A stretch of DNA of 62,534 nucleotides from Acidobacteriota bacterium (GTDB lineage Bacteria; Acidobacteriota; Terriglobia; Terriglobales; Acidobacteriaceae), in NCBI GenBank assembly GCA_003225005.1, contig QIAN01000250.1, forward strand, positions 1 to 62,534, in the 5' to 3' direction. The notes below the pieces were generated by a model. That model did no database searches. It was not told the origin of the DNA and saw only the letters and a list, made by a program, of their open reading frames with translations. Positions 53,887 to 62,534 of this stretch are shown here, piece by piece. The stretch's first letter is position 1; every line of letters begins with the position of its first letter. The translations under genes and the position numbers were made by a program.

Positions 53887-54837
53887 TTATTCCACGGATA
53901 CGGCGGCCTCAGTAATCCTCAGACTCGCGGCGTTTTTCGCCACTTCGAACCTCGCGCTTACGCCAATCGGCAGCGTAATATTCCGCCGCGTAACATGCCC
54001 CGACCGCATACCGTACGCCACGGGCACGCCCAGGTCGCCAACGATCCTCATCACCACTTCCTCAAGCCTGTAATCTTGTTGCGAGTTCTGCGTACAGTCC
54101 AGCATCTCGCCAAATACGATTCCGCGGACTCCTTCAAACTTTCCCCCCAACTTCAACTGCATCAGCATGCGGTCGACCTGATACGGTTTTGCGGCCTGGT
54201 CCTCCACGAAAAGAATCGTGCCCTGAGTACGGATCTCATACGGCGTTCCCAACGAGGCTGCAAGCATGGAAAGACAGCCTCCGTAGAGTATTCCCTCGGC
54301 AGTGCCAGAGGCGAGACCCGTCGCCCCGGACTCCCCTCCCAGCCCCCACTCTGACAGCCCCGACAGCGCTGCCTCCCACGAAGCCAAATCCACCCCGTCG
54401 TCATGCGCCCAATCTCTGGCCACCATCGGGCCGTGAAAAGTAGTGAACCCCGCAGCGTCAGCGAAGTATGTGAGCAGGGTGGTCGGGTCACTGTAGCCGA
54501 CAAAAATCTTAGGATGAGCTTTGATTTTTTCCAGGTCTAGCATTGGCAGCAGATAGTTTGCGCCATACCCTCCCCGCGCACAGAGAATCGCCTTCACATC
54601 GTCTCGCGCAAACATTTCCTCTAATTCGCGAGCCCGCCGCTGTACCGAGCCTGCAAAGTACAAGTCGTGCTCGAGAATGGAATCGAAATAGAACGGCCGA
54701 TAGCCTTGCTGCCGCAGCACCTCACAACCTTTATCCAACAGTTCGCGCTTGATGTTGCTCGCGGGCGCCACGATGCCAACGGTGTCGCCGGGTTGAAGAG
54801 CGGGCGGCTTGGTGCGCGGGGTGAATGAGGAATGCAT
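53887..54837 (-). CDS. ldcA: LD-carboxypeptidase (S66 family)
   Basis: The 316-residue cytosolic peptidase removes the terminal D-Ala from recycled muropeptide tetrapeptides. Family signatures are GDTVGIVAPASNIKREL, AILCARGGYGANYLLPML, and the nucleophile Ser in FVGYSDPTTLL at about residue 114. LDTV-type Glu lies near ILFVEDQAAKPYQVDRM, and the His is in GMRSGHVTRRNITLPIGV. A Ser-Glu-His triad is therefore present. It is 86 bases downstream of mpl... in the same direction, so together they cover consecutive steps of murein recycling; here ldcA is transcribed before mpl. Confidence 0.9.
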   Translation of the reverse strand: MHSSFTPRTKPPALQPGDTVGIVAPASNIKRELLDKGCEVLRQQGYRPFYFDSILEHDLYFAGSVQRRARELEEMFARDDVKAILCARGGYGANYLLPMLDLEKIKAHPKIFVGYSDPTTLLTYFADAAGFTTFHGPMVARDWAHDDGVDLASWEAALSGLSEWGLGGESGATGLASGTAEGILYGGCLSMLAASLGTPYEIRTQGTILFVEDQAAKPYQVDRMLMQLKLGGKFEGVRGIVFGEMLDCTQNSQQDYRLEEVVMRIVGDLGVPVAYGMRSGHVTRRNITLPIGVSARFEVAKNAASLRITEAAVSVE

Positions 54838-54942
54838 GAAAGGAAGCTATTCGCTACAGATTCCGCAGATCAACACGGATAAAACCGGGAATTAACTTTC
54901 CGAGACCTGCGCTCACCTGCGAACCGCGGCGAATCTCGAACC

Positions 54943-55746
54943 CTATAAGAAAAACTCTCCCCGGCAGACCATTCGCGCCGCGCCCCGCAGAAACACCCGC
55001 TGGCTTTCGGTACGCACCATTTGTGCCCCGCCGGGTGTGTGCACTCGCACCGGCGATTCGGCCTTCCCCGATACGATGGCGGCCATCGCTGTCGCGCACG
55101 ATCCCGTGCCCGAAGACCTCGTCTCCCCCACGCCGCGCTCGAAAAATCGCGCCTGCAGGTCGTGCACTCCTTCCGCGACGACGACCTCAACGTTCACTCC
55201 TTGCTTGAACTCGGCCCGGCGTTGAATCGCCGCCGCTTCGAACTGCCAGTTCTCGCCAAACTCGCTCACGAACATCACGAAGTGAGGATTGCCCAACGAC
55301 ACCGGTACACCGCGGACTTCCTGCGCACCGAGCTTAATCGTGATCTCTCTCTCCACACGGGCCTCGCCCATTTCCATCTCAAACTCATATTCCTGATCGC
55401 GGCGGGCGGTCAACCTGCTGGTTTTCACCCCCGCTCCGGTGCGGATCGTAATCTTCTCTCTTCCCTGCTGTTCGCAAATGTAAGCCGCCACACAACGCGT
55501 GCCGTTGCCAGAAATTTCCGCCTCCGAGCCATCCGCGTTCAGCAGCCGGATCTCGACGTCGGCAGAGGCGTCCGCGAACATCCATTCCACTCCATCGGCT
55601 CCGACACCCTCATGCCGGTCGCAGATACGTCTGGTAAACCCAGCCATATCGGGCGGAGCCAGCGCTCCATCAATCAGTAGAAAATCATTGCCGCACGCAC
55701 TGGCCTTCACAAACGGAATCGTGGCTATACCAGACCGCCCAGTCAC
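54943..55746 (-). CDS. dapF: Diaminopimelate epimerase
   Basis: The 267-residue enzyme interconverts LL- and meso-diaminopimelate for lysine and peptidoglycan. The two catalytic cysteines are in EISGNGTRCVAAY and SSGTGSCATAMAAI, and VEWMFADASADVEIRLLNAD and PVSLGNPHFVMFV are typical family stretches. The N-terminal FVKASACGNDFLLIDG replaces the common KMHGLGNDF pattern but keeps GNDF. Its ATG overlaps the stop of mgtC by 4 bases (ATGA), indicating coupling. It supplies the meso-DAP that mpl-type recycling also uses. Confidence 0.93.
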   Translation of the reverse strand: MTGRSGIATIPFVKASACGNDFLLIDGALAPPDMAGFTRRICDRHEGVGADGVEWMFADASADVEIRLLNADGSEAEISGNGTRCVAAYICEQQGREKITIRTGAGVKTSRLTARRDQEYEFEMEMGEARVEREITIKLGAQEVRGVPVSLGNPHFVMFVSEFGENWQFEAAAIQRRAEFKQGVNVEVVVAEGVHDLQARFFERGVGETRSSGTGSCATAMAAIVSGKAESPVRVHTPGGAQMVRTESQRVFLRGAARMVCRGEFFL

Positions 55747-56447
55747 TCTCGCTCCACCGGTCCCAACGATACGACGCTGCCAAACACGGGCGACTGCTTC
55801 AGCAAGCCCAACAGTTCTAGCTGCTCCCGGTGCCTACCCTCGGCGTCGAATTGCAGGCGCACATGCCCTGGCGTGCTCGCCGTGACCACATTTTGCATCA
55901 TGCGATGTTCAGGCTCCAGGATGCGGTTGATCTCATTGCTGATTTCATCCACCGTGCTGCCTGTGACTTCGTAGGTCACCAGCAGCAGTTTCAGGTTGAA
56001 GTCCACTTCCAGGCGGCCCAGCGCGAACAATACCAGCAGGATCATTCCCGTCGAGAACATCGCAGTCAGGTAAAGGCCCCCACCCGCCGCCATGCCTACC
56101 GAGGCCACTACGAATAATGTAGCGGCGGTAGTCACTCCAGTCACAAGTCCACGAGCGTGCAGAATGGAACCCGCTCCGATGAATCCGATGCCCGGAATGA
56201 TCTGCGCCGCAATGCGCGTATAGTCTGACGCGGAACCCGCCAGCGCCGTGGAAAGAATGGTATAAAGCGCGGCGCCGAAACAGATGAACATGTTCGTGCG
56301 GAGACCGGCACGTCGATGCTTCAATTCCCGATCCAGGCCGATGAGTCCGCCGAGGACCGCTGCCAGCAGCAAGCGCGCGGTAGACGACGAGACGATGCCA
56401 CTCGCCATTTCTCCGCGCATCAAATCGAAGATGTAATGCCAATTCAT
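55743..56447 (-). CDS. mgtC: MgtC/SapB family membrane protein
   Basis: The 234-residue protein has the MgtC membrane domain of about four to five helices. It includes LLLAAVLGGLIGLDRELKHR, AGLRTNMFICFGAALYT, GIGFIGAGSILHARGLVTGV and TTAATLFVVASVGMAAGGG, the family signature. A C-terminal cytoplasmic ACT-like domain contains LLLVTYEVTGSTVDEISNEI and ends in VVSLGPVERE. MgtC proteins are tied to growth at low magnesium and to ATP-synthase regulation in pathogens; the role in a free-living bacterium is uncertain. Its stop overlaps the dapF start. Confidence 0.92.
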   Translation of the reverse strand: MNWHYIFDLMRGEMASGIVSSSTARLLLAAVLGGLIGLDRELKHRRAGLRTNMFICFGAALYTILSTALAGSASDYTRIAAQIIPGIGFIGAGSILHARGLVTGVTTAATLFVVASVGMAAGGGLYLTAMFSTGMILLVLFALGRLEVDFNLKLLLVTYEVTGSTVDEISNEINRILEPEHRMMQNVVTASTPGHVRLQFDAEGRHREQLELLGLLKQSPVFGSVVSLGPVERE

Positions 56448-56559
56448 CGGCCAATCACACTATAAAAGAGCACGGCAAGTGGCTGGATTTTATCACCGCA
56501 ACCAACCGCTTTCGCTGCCGCTCGGGCTGATCGCGTTAACCGGCGTGATTACCGTGGGG

Positions 56560-58185
56560 CTAGCGCGCCCGGTAGATGACGGCCCGGGGTTGTCCTGTGG
56601 TCTCTATCTCGACCAACTCCGGAAGTTGACGCCCCTGCCGCTCTTTCGATACCGGATCGCCATCGAAGGCGACCACGTAATCGGCGAATGCACCGGGATC
56701 AGCCAGCGCCCGCTCCCACAAACCTTCGCTATCGACTGGTTGCTTCCAGACGCGGTGATTGCCTTCATTGATCACACTCCGGAGCGGGATCCCGGCCTGC
56801 TCGACTGCACCCCCATGCTCGCCCAGATACATCAGAATCGTGGAATTCGGCGGCAGCGACTTTAGCCAAACCGCGACTCGTTTCTCGAGTGCCTGCCTGC
56901 CGCGAGAATTGATTGCCGCTTCGCGGTAACAAACCGGTTGCGCCTGCCAGATTCCGATGTAGCTAGCCGTCACCAGTGCGAGCGTCGCAAATGACATCGA
57001 CAGCATCATCCATCTTGAGGATTTTGCTCCAAACGATTGCGAGGATTTCACGACCTCTACCATGAATAAAAATCCCAGTGCGCCAAACACCACCATCGCC
57101 GGTAATAATTGCAATCCGTAACGCACGTTGTAATGCGAAAACGGCCACCAGGGGGGGACGAAAATAGGCACGCCGCCGTATGCCAAAGACAGCGCGTAAA
57201 ACGGGATGGGGATGGCCAGCAGCAGTGTCGGCCACCACCGTTTCCAGTCCGCCCCCACGGCCAGCAGGCCTAGTCCCGCAAGGGCCAGCCACAACCGTTC
57301 GAGCCGCATCTGTTCAGCAAGGTTTAGTTCCGCAGCCTTCAAAAAGTACGCCGCTCCTGCGTACACGCTGCCGGCGGCTGGATTTATGGTTGCGCTCTTT
57401 TTCGCAATCGCTTGCGCCGAGTATGGTCCGTTCGCAAATTCCAGAGGATTGCGATAGACTGCCGCGTTGTAAGCTAGCCACAACAGCGGCCCAGCGGCGG
57501 CGAGAACCACAAACTTTGCCACCGTTCGCCGCAACGGCTGGTCCTGGAAATTACGGGCGGCGATCGCTATGGCCGCTGCCGCCATCACGCCCGCGGGCAA
57601 CCATCCGTCGTAACGCGTCAGGCAGGCGGCAACTACACAGAGCCCACATTTCGTGAGCGCTTTTCTGTCCCGGCGAACAAATTCGCTGAAGTAAACCACC
57701 GCCCAGATAAACAGTGCCAGATACAGCACCTCGGTCATGGCGGTGCTTTGCATGTAAATCAGGTTTGGATTTGCGCCATAAACAATCGCAGCACCCCATG
57801 CCGTGATTCTTCCGGCTCCATCCAATTCTCGATCGCGACTCAGCACTCCGCGCACCAGCCGGAAAATACCGGTCACGCTAAACACGTAGGCCGCCATCGA
57901 TGGAATCGATCCGCCTGCGCCTCCACGCCACATTTCATCGGACAGCAAGAATGGGAGCATCAGCAAATGCAGCAGTGGCAGCCATACTGTCCCCAACTGC
58001 AAAAGTCCTGGAGTCTTTGAGTCGAAGACCCGGCGAGCGATGTTGATATGCGCTACGGCATCGCCGTACAGCAGCACCTCGCCTCGGCGGTAATAAAACA
58101 GAAAGGTAAATATGGAGACGCAAGCCGCGAGCCAAGTCAGCAGCCTAACCTCGTGGTCCCAGAACGGGCTGGCGTCGGACCTCAT
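56560..58185 (-). CDS. GT-C-type membrane glycosyltransferase-like protein
   Basis: The 541-residue integral membrane protein has about ten hydrophobic helices. The periplasmic loop after the first helix (LLYGDAVAHINIARRVFDSK, with acidic D in YGD) and LLQLGTVWLPLLHLLMLPF resemble GT39/ArnT-like dolichyl- or polyprenyl-phosphate-sugar transferases. The C-terminal 130 residues form a soluble domain (FGAKSSRW ... LKSLPPNSTILMYLGEHGG). The ATG at 58185, 11 bases after the kinase stop, gives an N-terminus MRSDASPFWDHEVRLLTW; the frame is open back to 58281, overlapping the kinase. The sugar and acceptor are unknown. Confidence 0.75.
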   Translation of the reverse strand: MRSDASPFWDHEVRLLTWLAACVSIFTFLFYYRRGEVLLYGDAVAHINIARRVFDSKTPGLLQLGTVWLPLLHLLMLPFLLSDEMWRGGAGGSIPSMAAYVFSVTGIFRLVRGVLSRDRELDGAGRITAWGAAIVYGANPNLIYMQSTAMTEVLYLALFIWAVVYFSEFVRRDRKALTKCGLCVVAACLTRYDGWLPAGVMAAAAIAIAARNFQDQPLRRTVAKFVVLAAAGPLLWLAYNAAVYRNPLEFANGPYSAQAIAKKSATINPAAGSVYAGAAYFLKAAELNLAEQMRLERLWLALAGLGLLAVGADWKRWWPTLLLAIPIPFYALSLAYGGVPIFVPPWWPFSHYNVRYGLQLLPAMVVFGALGFLFMVEVVKSSQSFGAKSSRWMMLSMSFATLALVTASYIGIWQAQPVCYREAAINSRGRQALEKRVAVWLKSLPPNSTILMYLGEHGGAVEQAGIPLRSVINEGNHRVWKQPVDSEGLWERALADPGAFADYVVAFDGDPVSKERQGRQLPELVEIETTGQPRAVIYRAR

Positions 58186-58195
58186 TCGAGTTGCT

Positions 58196-59119
58196 TCATT
58201 CCAGGTGAGTGAGTTCGCGAAAGATTTGAAAACGCGCGTCAATTTCTTCGCGAGTGAGAGATTCGAGCCTCTCCGTGCCAAACCGTTCCACGGCGAACGA
58301 TCCCATGACGCCGCCGTAGAACAGCGCCCGCTTGAGCACTTCCCGGCTCACCTCTCCTTGCGACGCAATGTAGCCCATAAACCCGCCGGCAAATGAATCG
58401 CCCGCGCCGGTGGGATCGACGACTTCCTCGATGGGAAGTGCTGGCGCGCGAAAAGGATGATGCCCAATCCCAAAGGCGCCTTCGCGAAAGAAAATGGTCG
58501 CGCCGTACTCGCCATGTTTGATCACCAGCGCCTGCGGACCCATGGCTAGCACCTTCTGCGCCGCCCGCGGCAGGTTGCTCTCCGCCGCCAGCATTTTAGC
58601 TTCGGTGTCATTGATCAGCAGTACGTCTACCAACTTGAGTGTCTGTAGCAACTCTTCCCGTGCGCCTCTGATCCAGAAATTCATGGTGTCGCAGCCAGTC
58701 AGGCACACGCGGTTCAGCTTCCGCCGCACGTCAGCCTGCAACGTCGGTTGGATGTTTGCCAGAAACAGAAACTGCGTATCCTCGTATTCCTTTGGAATAC
58801 GAGGCTGAAAGCTCTGGAAAACATTCAGCTCGGTAAAATCCGTCTTGGCCTCGTTCAGGTTGTCAAGATATTGCCCGCCCCAGCGAAACGTCTTCCCTTT
58901 CGCGCGTTCAATGCCGCGAGTATCAATGCCGTGCTTCTTGAAGACATTCTCTTGCGCCGGAGTGAAGTCCTCACCCACCACAGCCACGACACGCACCTTG
59001 GTGAAGTAGCTGGCGGCCAGCGAGAAGTAAGTCGCAGCCCCGCCCAGAATATTTTCCACGCTGCCGGAGGGCGACGTGATGCTATCGAATGCCACAGAAC
59101 CAACTACGGCGACGCTCAT
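58196..59119 (-). CDS. PfkB-family sugar/nucleoside kinase
   Basis: The 307-residue kinase starts MSVAVVGSVAFDSITSPSG. GGAATYFSLAASYF is the first PfkB motif and VVDPTGAGDSFAGGFMGYIA the second, with the catalytic Asp in GAGD. Other features are DVLLINDTEAKMLAAES and LVIKHGEYGATIFF. Substrate is uncertain: members phosphorylate ribose, adenosine, fructose-phosphate or other sugars. It follows mtnP in the same direction after about 155 bases, so an adenosine or methylthioribose-linked substrate is attractive but not shown by sequence. Confidence 0.9.
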   Translation of the reverse strand: MSVAVVGSVAFDSITSPSGSVENILGGAATYFSLAASYFTKVRVVAVVGEDFTPAQENVFKKHGIDTRGIERAKGKTFRWGGQYLDNLNEAKTDFTELNVFQSFQPRIPKEYEDTQFLFLANIQPTLQADVRRKLNRVCLTGCDTMNFWIRGAREELLQTLKLVDVLLINDTEAKMLAAESNLPRAAQKVLAMGPQALVIKHGEYGATIFFREGAFGIGHHPFRAPALPIEEVVDPTGAGDSFAGGFMGYIASQGEVSREVLKRALFYGGVMGSFAVERFGTERLESLTREEIDARFQIFRELTHLE

Positions 59120-59275
59120 CCGGAACTAGCCTTATTCCTTCCTGGAAAATTTCTTGTCTTCCCGCCACCGCAACAATCCCGATCGTAGCTGGCCGGACAA
59201 TAAACTGTTCTTCGCTCCCTCTGCGGCAGCTCTCAGCGAAGTCTGCGCAGCAATCCTTATCGTCTTCCAAAATCG

Positions 59276-60151
59276 TTAATTACTTCGCCGTCCCAGATAC
59301 TTACCAAGAATCAGCGCCATCTTTTTCTTTGTCGCGGCAGGAATCATTTTCGGGTCAGTCAATATCGCATGCGCCAACGCGGACCCGCACTTGCAGCCGC
59401 GCGCCTTCGGCATCGCCGCCACCGTCTCCCGCACAACTCGTGCAGCATTCTCGGCATTCTTGATCAAAACAGCAACGATCTGGTCTACCGTGACCGAATC
59501 ATGCTGCGGATGCCAGCAGTCGTAATCCGTCACCATCGCGATAGTGACGTAGCAAAGCTCCGCCTCACGCGCCAGCTTAGCTTCCTGCAGATTAGTCATG
59601 CCGATCACGTCCATGCCCAAGCCGCGGTAAACATTCGACTCAGCCTTGGTCGAGAACTGCGGGCCCTCCATGCACAGATAAGTTCCACCACGCTTGCCGG
59701 CCACGCCACTCTTCCTGCAGGCAACTTCAACCACGCTCGCCATCTCGGCACAGACCGGATCGGCGAATGCGATGTGTGCGACCACTCCGCTGCCGAAAAA
59801 GGTATCCACGCGATGCCGTGTCCGGTCGAAGAACTGGTCTGGAATGACGAACTCAAGCGGCTTATGTTGTTCTTTCAGCGAACCGACAGCAGAAATGGAA
59901 ACGACGCGCTCGACCCCGAGCTGCTTGAAGCCATGAATGTTGGCTCGGAAATTCAATTCGCTGGGCAGGATGCGGTGCCCGCGCCCGTGTCGCGCCAGAA
60001 AGGCTACCTTGCGACCCTCAAGCGTACCGAGCACATAGGCGTCCGAGGGCGCGCCGAACGGCGTCTTCAACTTGACTTCGTTCACCTTGCTCAGCCCCGG
60101 CATCGAATACAGCCCACTGCCGCCGACGATTCCGATTTCCGCCTGTGGCAA
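59276..60151 (-). CDS. mtnP: S-methyl-5'-thioadenosine phosphorylase
   Basis: The 291-residue enzyme phosphorolyses methylthioadenosine to adenine and methylthioribose-1-phosphate in methionine salvage. IGIVGGSGLYSMPGL, TPFGAPSDAYVLGTLEGRKV, FLARHGRGHRILPSELNFRA, YLCMEGPQFSTKAESNVYR and MTNLQEAKLAREAELCYVTI are the purine-nucleoside phosphorylase-2 signatures. GMTNLQEA and VTDYDCWH point to the MTAP rather than the guanosine/inosine branch. A C-terminal Lys/Arg-rich end (KKKMALILGKYLGRRSN) is present. No other met-salvage gene lies in the window. Confidence 0.95.
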   Translation of the reverse strand: MPQAEIGIVGGSGLYSMPGLSKVNEVKLKTPFGAPSDAYVLGTLEGRKVAFLARHGRGHRILPSELNFRANIHGFKQLGVERVVSISAVGSLKEQHKPLEFVIPDQFFDRTRHRVDTFFGSGVVAHIAFADPVCAEMASVVEVACRKSGVAGKRGGTYLCMEGPQFSTKAESNVYRGLGMDVIGMTNLQEAKLAREAELCYVTIAMVTDYDCWHPQHDSVTVDQIVAVLIKNAENAARVVRETVAAMPKARGCKCGSALAHAILTDPKMIPAATKKKMALILGKYLGRRSN

Positions 60152-60272
60152 ACGACCTCCGACATTCTCGCGCCCATCAGAAATCTCAGAGCGCGAAAGT
60201 CAAACTCGTGATTATACAGGAGCGAATTTGCGGCAGAGCGCAGCCTGCTCGCTGACCAATTACAATTCCCGT

Positions 60273-61550
60273 ATGAAACTCGCGCCTAGCCTTTTTCTCG
60301 GATTCTCCCTGCTCAGCCACGCCTTCATTGCGCAGGATGCTTCGAAACCATCCGCTCCATCCCAGCCCGAGCCCAAATCCGTCACGGTGCCCGTTACGCT
60401 CGATCACAACCGAGTCGTCATCGACGTTTACCTGCCCCTCGCCGACGGCTCCACCAAGCGGGTGCGCGGCTGGGTGGATACCGGCAATTCCGATCTCTGG
60501 ATGAGCCGCCGCGTCGCCACTCTCCTGGGACTCATCGTCGAGTGCGGCGAGAAGACTTGTTCCGCCACCGGATCGCTGCGCGAAATAGTCATTGGCGGCA
60601 TGAAAGTTTCCTTCGCCAATCTGCAGCAGGCCAAGATCATGGTGAAGTCGGACCAGGCGCAAGATGTCATGATTCCGGGCATGACCGCCGAAATAAATAT
60701 TCCCTCTACCATCTTGCGCAACTACGCCATCGTGGTGAATTTTCCAGACCGCGAGTTCACCATTGGCGCTCCAGGAAGCCTGAAGTTCAACGGTATGAGC
60801 GGCAAAATCTTTGTGAATCCGGAGAACGGCTTAGTGCAGGTTCCCAGCAAAATCGACAACAAGAGCTACAACCTCGGCTTGGACGTGGGTGCTTCCATTA
60901 GCTTTCTTTCTCAGGATGTTTTTGACAAACTGGCCGCGTCCCATCCGCAATGGCCGCGCATGACCGGAGCGGTCGGTCCCGCCAACATGTGGGGAACGAA
61001 CGACGAACCGCAGTGGAAGCTGCTTCGCCTGGAGCATCTGCAATACGGCCCGCAGTTTTTGAGTGGCGCCGTGATGATATCAACACCGGCGGATGCGAGC
61101 GCATTCCTTGAGAAACGCGCCGGCATCGCCACCGCCGGCCTGATCGGCGCAAACGCCCTGCTCAACTACCGAATCGGTATCGATTATGTCCACAAGATGG
61201 CGTATTTCGAGATCGGCACAACCTTCAAGGCGCCCGACTTCGACGTCGTCGGCCTCATCCTTCGGCCCGAAACCGATGGTCGCTTCACCGTGATTGGAGT
61301 ATCCGATTTTGACGGCAAGCCATCCGTTCCTGAACTCCAGTCGGGCGATCTACTGATCTCAGTGGACAACATCCCCGCCCCCGGCTCGACCATGGGGCAA
61401 GTCTGGTCCATGCTCGAAGGCATGCCCGGTCAAGAGCGCAAGCTGACTCTAGAGCGAGGCGGCAAGCAGTTCACGGTTGCTGCGAAAGTGCGACATTTTC
61501 TGGGAGAAGAAGCTCCGGAGGACAAGGGCAAAAGGGAAAGACAAAACTGA
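60273..61550 (+). CDS. Exported retropepsin-like aspartic protease with PDZ domain
   Basis: The 425-residue protein begins with a signal peptide (LAPSLFLGFSLLSHAFIAQ). A Pro-rich spacer precedes a beta domain in which GWVDTGNSDLWMSRRVA places an Asp-Thr-Gly motif near residue 68. A second strand reads GLDVGASISFLSQDVF, with Asp-Val-Gly instead of DTG. The C-terminal 80 residues form a PDZ-like module (FTVIGVSDFDGKPSVPELQS, GDLLISVDNIPAPG). The gag-asp/retropepsin plus PDZ arrangement is common in acidobacterial exported proteins. Activity is not certain because the second motif is atypical. The ATG at 60273 is chosen for the signal peptide; upstream open frame overlaps mtnP. Confidence 0.82.
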   Translation: MKLAPSLFLGFSLLSHAFIAQDASKPSAPSQPEPKSVTVPVTLDHNRVVIDVYLPLADGSTKRVRGWVDTGNSDLWMSRRVATLLGLIVECGEKTCSATGSLREIVIGGMKVSFANLQQAKIMVKSDQAQDVMIPGMTAEINIPSTILRNYAIVVNFPDREFTIGAPGSLKFNGMSGKIFVNPENGLVQVPSKIDNKSYNLGLDVGASISFLSQDVFDKLAASHPQWPRMTGAVGPANMWGTNDEPQWKLLRLEHLQYGPQFLSGAVMISTPADASAFLEKRAGIATAGLIGANALLNYRIGIDYVHKMAYFEIGTTFKAPDFDVVGLILRPETDGRFTVIGVSDFDGKPSVPELQSGDLLISVDNIPAPGSTMGQVWSMLEGMPGQERKLTLERGGKQFTVAAKVRHFLGEEAPEDKGKRERQN

Positions 61551-61835
61551 AAACTGGCAATCCCATTCCACGCGCGACTCAACCATAAACTTCTTTACGG
61601 TGCGCACTACCAGAAACCTCTCTTGTTTCCAGAACACAACCTGATAAGAAGAAGGCAGGCGCGGAAAAGACGAGCAGCTGGACGTGTTCCTGGTTACGTG
61701 GTGCTCCCCATAACCAGGATTTTGCCTTCGCAATTGTGTGGGCTTTCAAGACGATTCGTGCTTGTGATTAGGCTCCGGGCGATCTGAAGGCAACATAACC
61801 GTACGTGAAGGTAGCCGATTGTCTGGGCGATCGTC
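61551..61835. other. Region before the recombinase relic
   Basis: About 285 bases with no supported gene. The N-terminal part of the recombinase should lie here if intact, but I could not rebuild it. Confidence 0.4.
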
Positions 61836-62534
61836 ATGTTTCCAATTGTATTCGATTGGCTTGTTACAGGACACATCATCGACGTGAACCCCCGCCCATG
61901 CCGTGCGCGGCCCCAAGTACGTCGTCAAGAAAGGCAAAACTCCCGTGCTGGCAGCCGACGAATCACGCGAACTGCTCGACAGCATCCCCGTCGTCAAAAA
62001 GACCAAGCTCCCGCATGGTACGGAAACGTAGGAACCCGATCTTCTCGGCTTGCAGGATCGAGCCTTGATCGGGTCGGTGGTCTACACCTTCGCCTGCGTC
62101 AACGCCGTTCTGCAGATGAAGGTTAAAGATTATTTCGTGCAGGGCCGCCGTGGCTGGGTCCGGCTGCATGAGAGGGGTGGCAAGGAACACGCGGCCCCCT
62201 GCCATCACAATTTAGACAGTACCTCGATGAATACATCGCGGCGGCCGGTATCGCCAAAGACCCGGAAGGGCCGCTGTTTCGCACCACCGGCCGGAAAACG
62301 GGGACGCCACAAGCGATGTGGCAACAGGACGCTTACAGGATGATTCAGCGCCGCGCGGCCGACGCCGGTATCAAGACCATGATCGGCAACCACACCTTCC
62401 GCGAGACCGGCATCACCGCATATCTCAAGAACAAGGGCACACTGGAAGCGGCCCAGCACATCGCCAACCATGAGTCACCAAGGACCACAAAGCTTTACGA
62501 CCGCAGGCAGGATGAAATTTCACTCGATGAAGTT
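61836..62534 (+). pseudogene. Broken tyrosine recombinase (phage-integrase type), continues past window
   Basis: Three frames must be joined to read the protein. Frame one (from 61836) has IVFDWLVTGHIIDVNP; an extra C in the run near 61888-61892 shifts to VRGPKYVVKKGKTPVL. A TAG at 62029-62031 interrupts that frame, after which QDRALIGSVVYTFACVNAVL and GWVRLHERGGKEHAAPCHHN follow. A missing base near 62217 shifts to YLDEYIAAAGIAKDPEGPLF, then NHTFRETGITAYLKNKGTLE and ANHESPRTTKLYDRRQDEI. These are the catalytic-domain motifs (HxFR, H, Y) of an XerC-like integrase. Two frameshifts and a stop make it non-functional; the end lies outside the window. Confidence 0.85.

Overview
The window looks like a chromosomal segment from an Acidobacteriota (Terriglobia-type) bacterium. 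The evidence is the gene content: TonB-dependent receptors with an N-terminal carboxypeptidase-regulatory-like domain, a giant sedolisin-type protease with Ig-like repeats, several small families I know mainly from acidobacteria, a fused two-subunit 2-oxoacid:ferredoxin oxidoreductase, and groES-groEL under a CIRCE operator. Housekeeping genes (smc, purC, groES/groEL, accA, dnaE, lpxD, mpl, dapF) dominate. Family names come from reading the translations; no database search was run.

Layout. 1-2.4 kb: a left-truncated secreted protein (probably alpha-galactosidase-like) diverges from a GatZ/KbaZ tagatose-bisphosphate aldolase subunit. 2.4-3.4 kb: decayed DNA with a frameshifted IS4-type transposase relic, then a promoter and structured leader for smc. 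3.4-9.5 kb: smc, purC, cvpA-like and a small Fis-type HTH gene. 9.6-15 kb: a TPR lipoprotein-like secreted protein, an SDR, a zinc-ribbon protein, an MBL-fold hydrolase and an aminotransferase. 15-21.5 kb, mostly minus strand: a GH20-type glycosidase, a 2-hydroxyacid dehydrogenase, a PNPOx-like protein, an aspartate-type aminotransferase and a GT2 glycosyltransferase.

22.0-28.7 kb is the most distinctive accessory block: a putative metal-acquisition locus. Two small exported proteins share an H-x-H ... CSIC-x-x-AH signature. They bracket an outer-membrane barrel, a ZnuA/TroA-type binding protein and a ZnuB-type permease, and a TonB-dependent receptor closes the block. No ABC ATPase gene is present in it. 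An imperfect 22-bp palindrome lies in the divergent region before the first gene. The likely joint function is outer-membrane uptake, periplasmic capture and inner-membrane transport of a transition metal.

28.9-31.1 kb: small secreted proteins and a palindromic intergenic repeat. 31.5-33.9 kb: groES-groEL with a consensus promoter and CIRCE. 34-44 kb, minus strand: korA-korB, accA-dnaE, a secreted His/Gly-rich protein and a CCA/poly(A) nucleotidyltransferase with a basic tail. 44.3-49.5 kb, plus strand: a conserved small protein, the sedolisin with a structured leader, and lpxD. 49.7-60.2 kb, minus strand: a cell-envelope run with several 4-base stop/start overlaps (plsC, M61 peptidase, mpl; dapF, mgtC), an LD-carboxypeptidase, a GT-C membrane protein, a PfkB kinase and mtnP. 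60.3-62.5 kb: a retropepsin-like protein with a PDZ domain and a broken tyrosine recombinase at the right edge.
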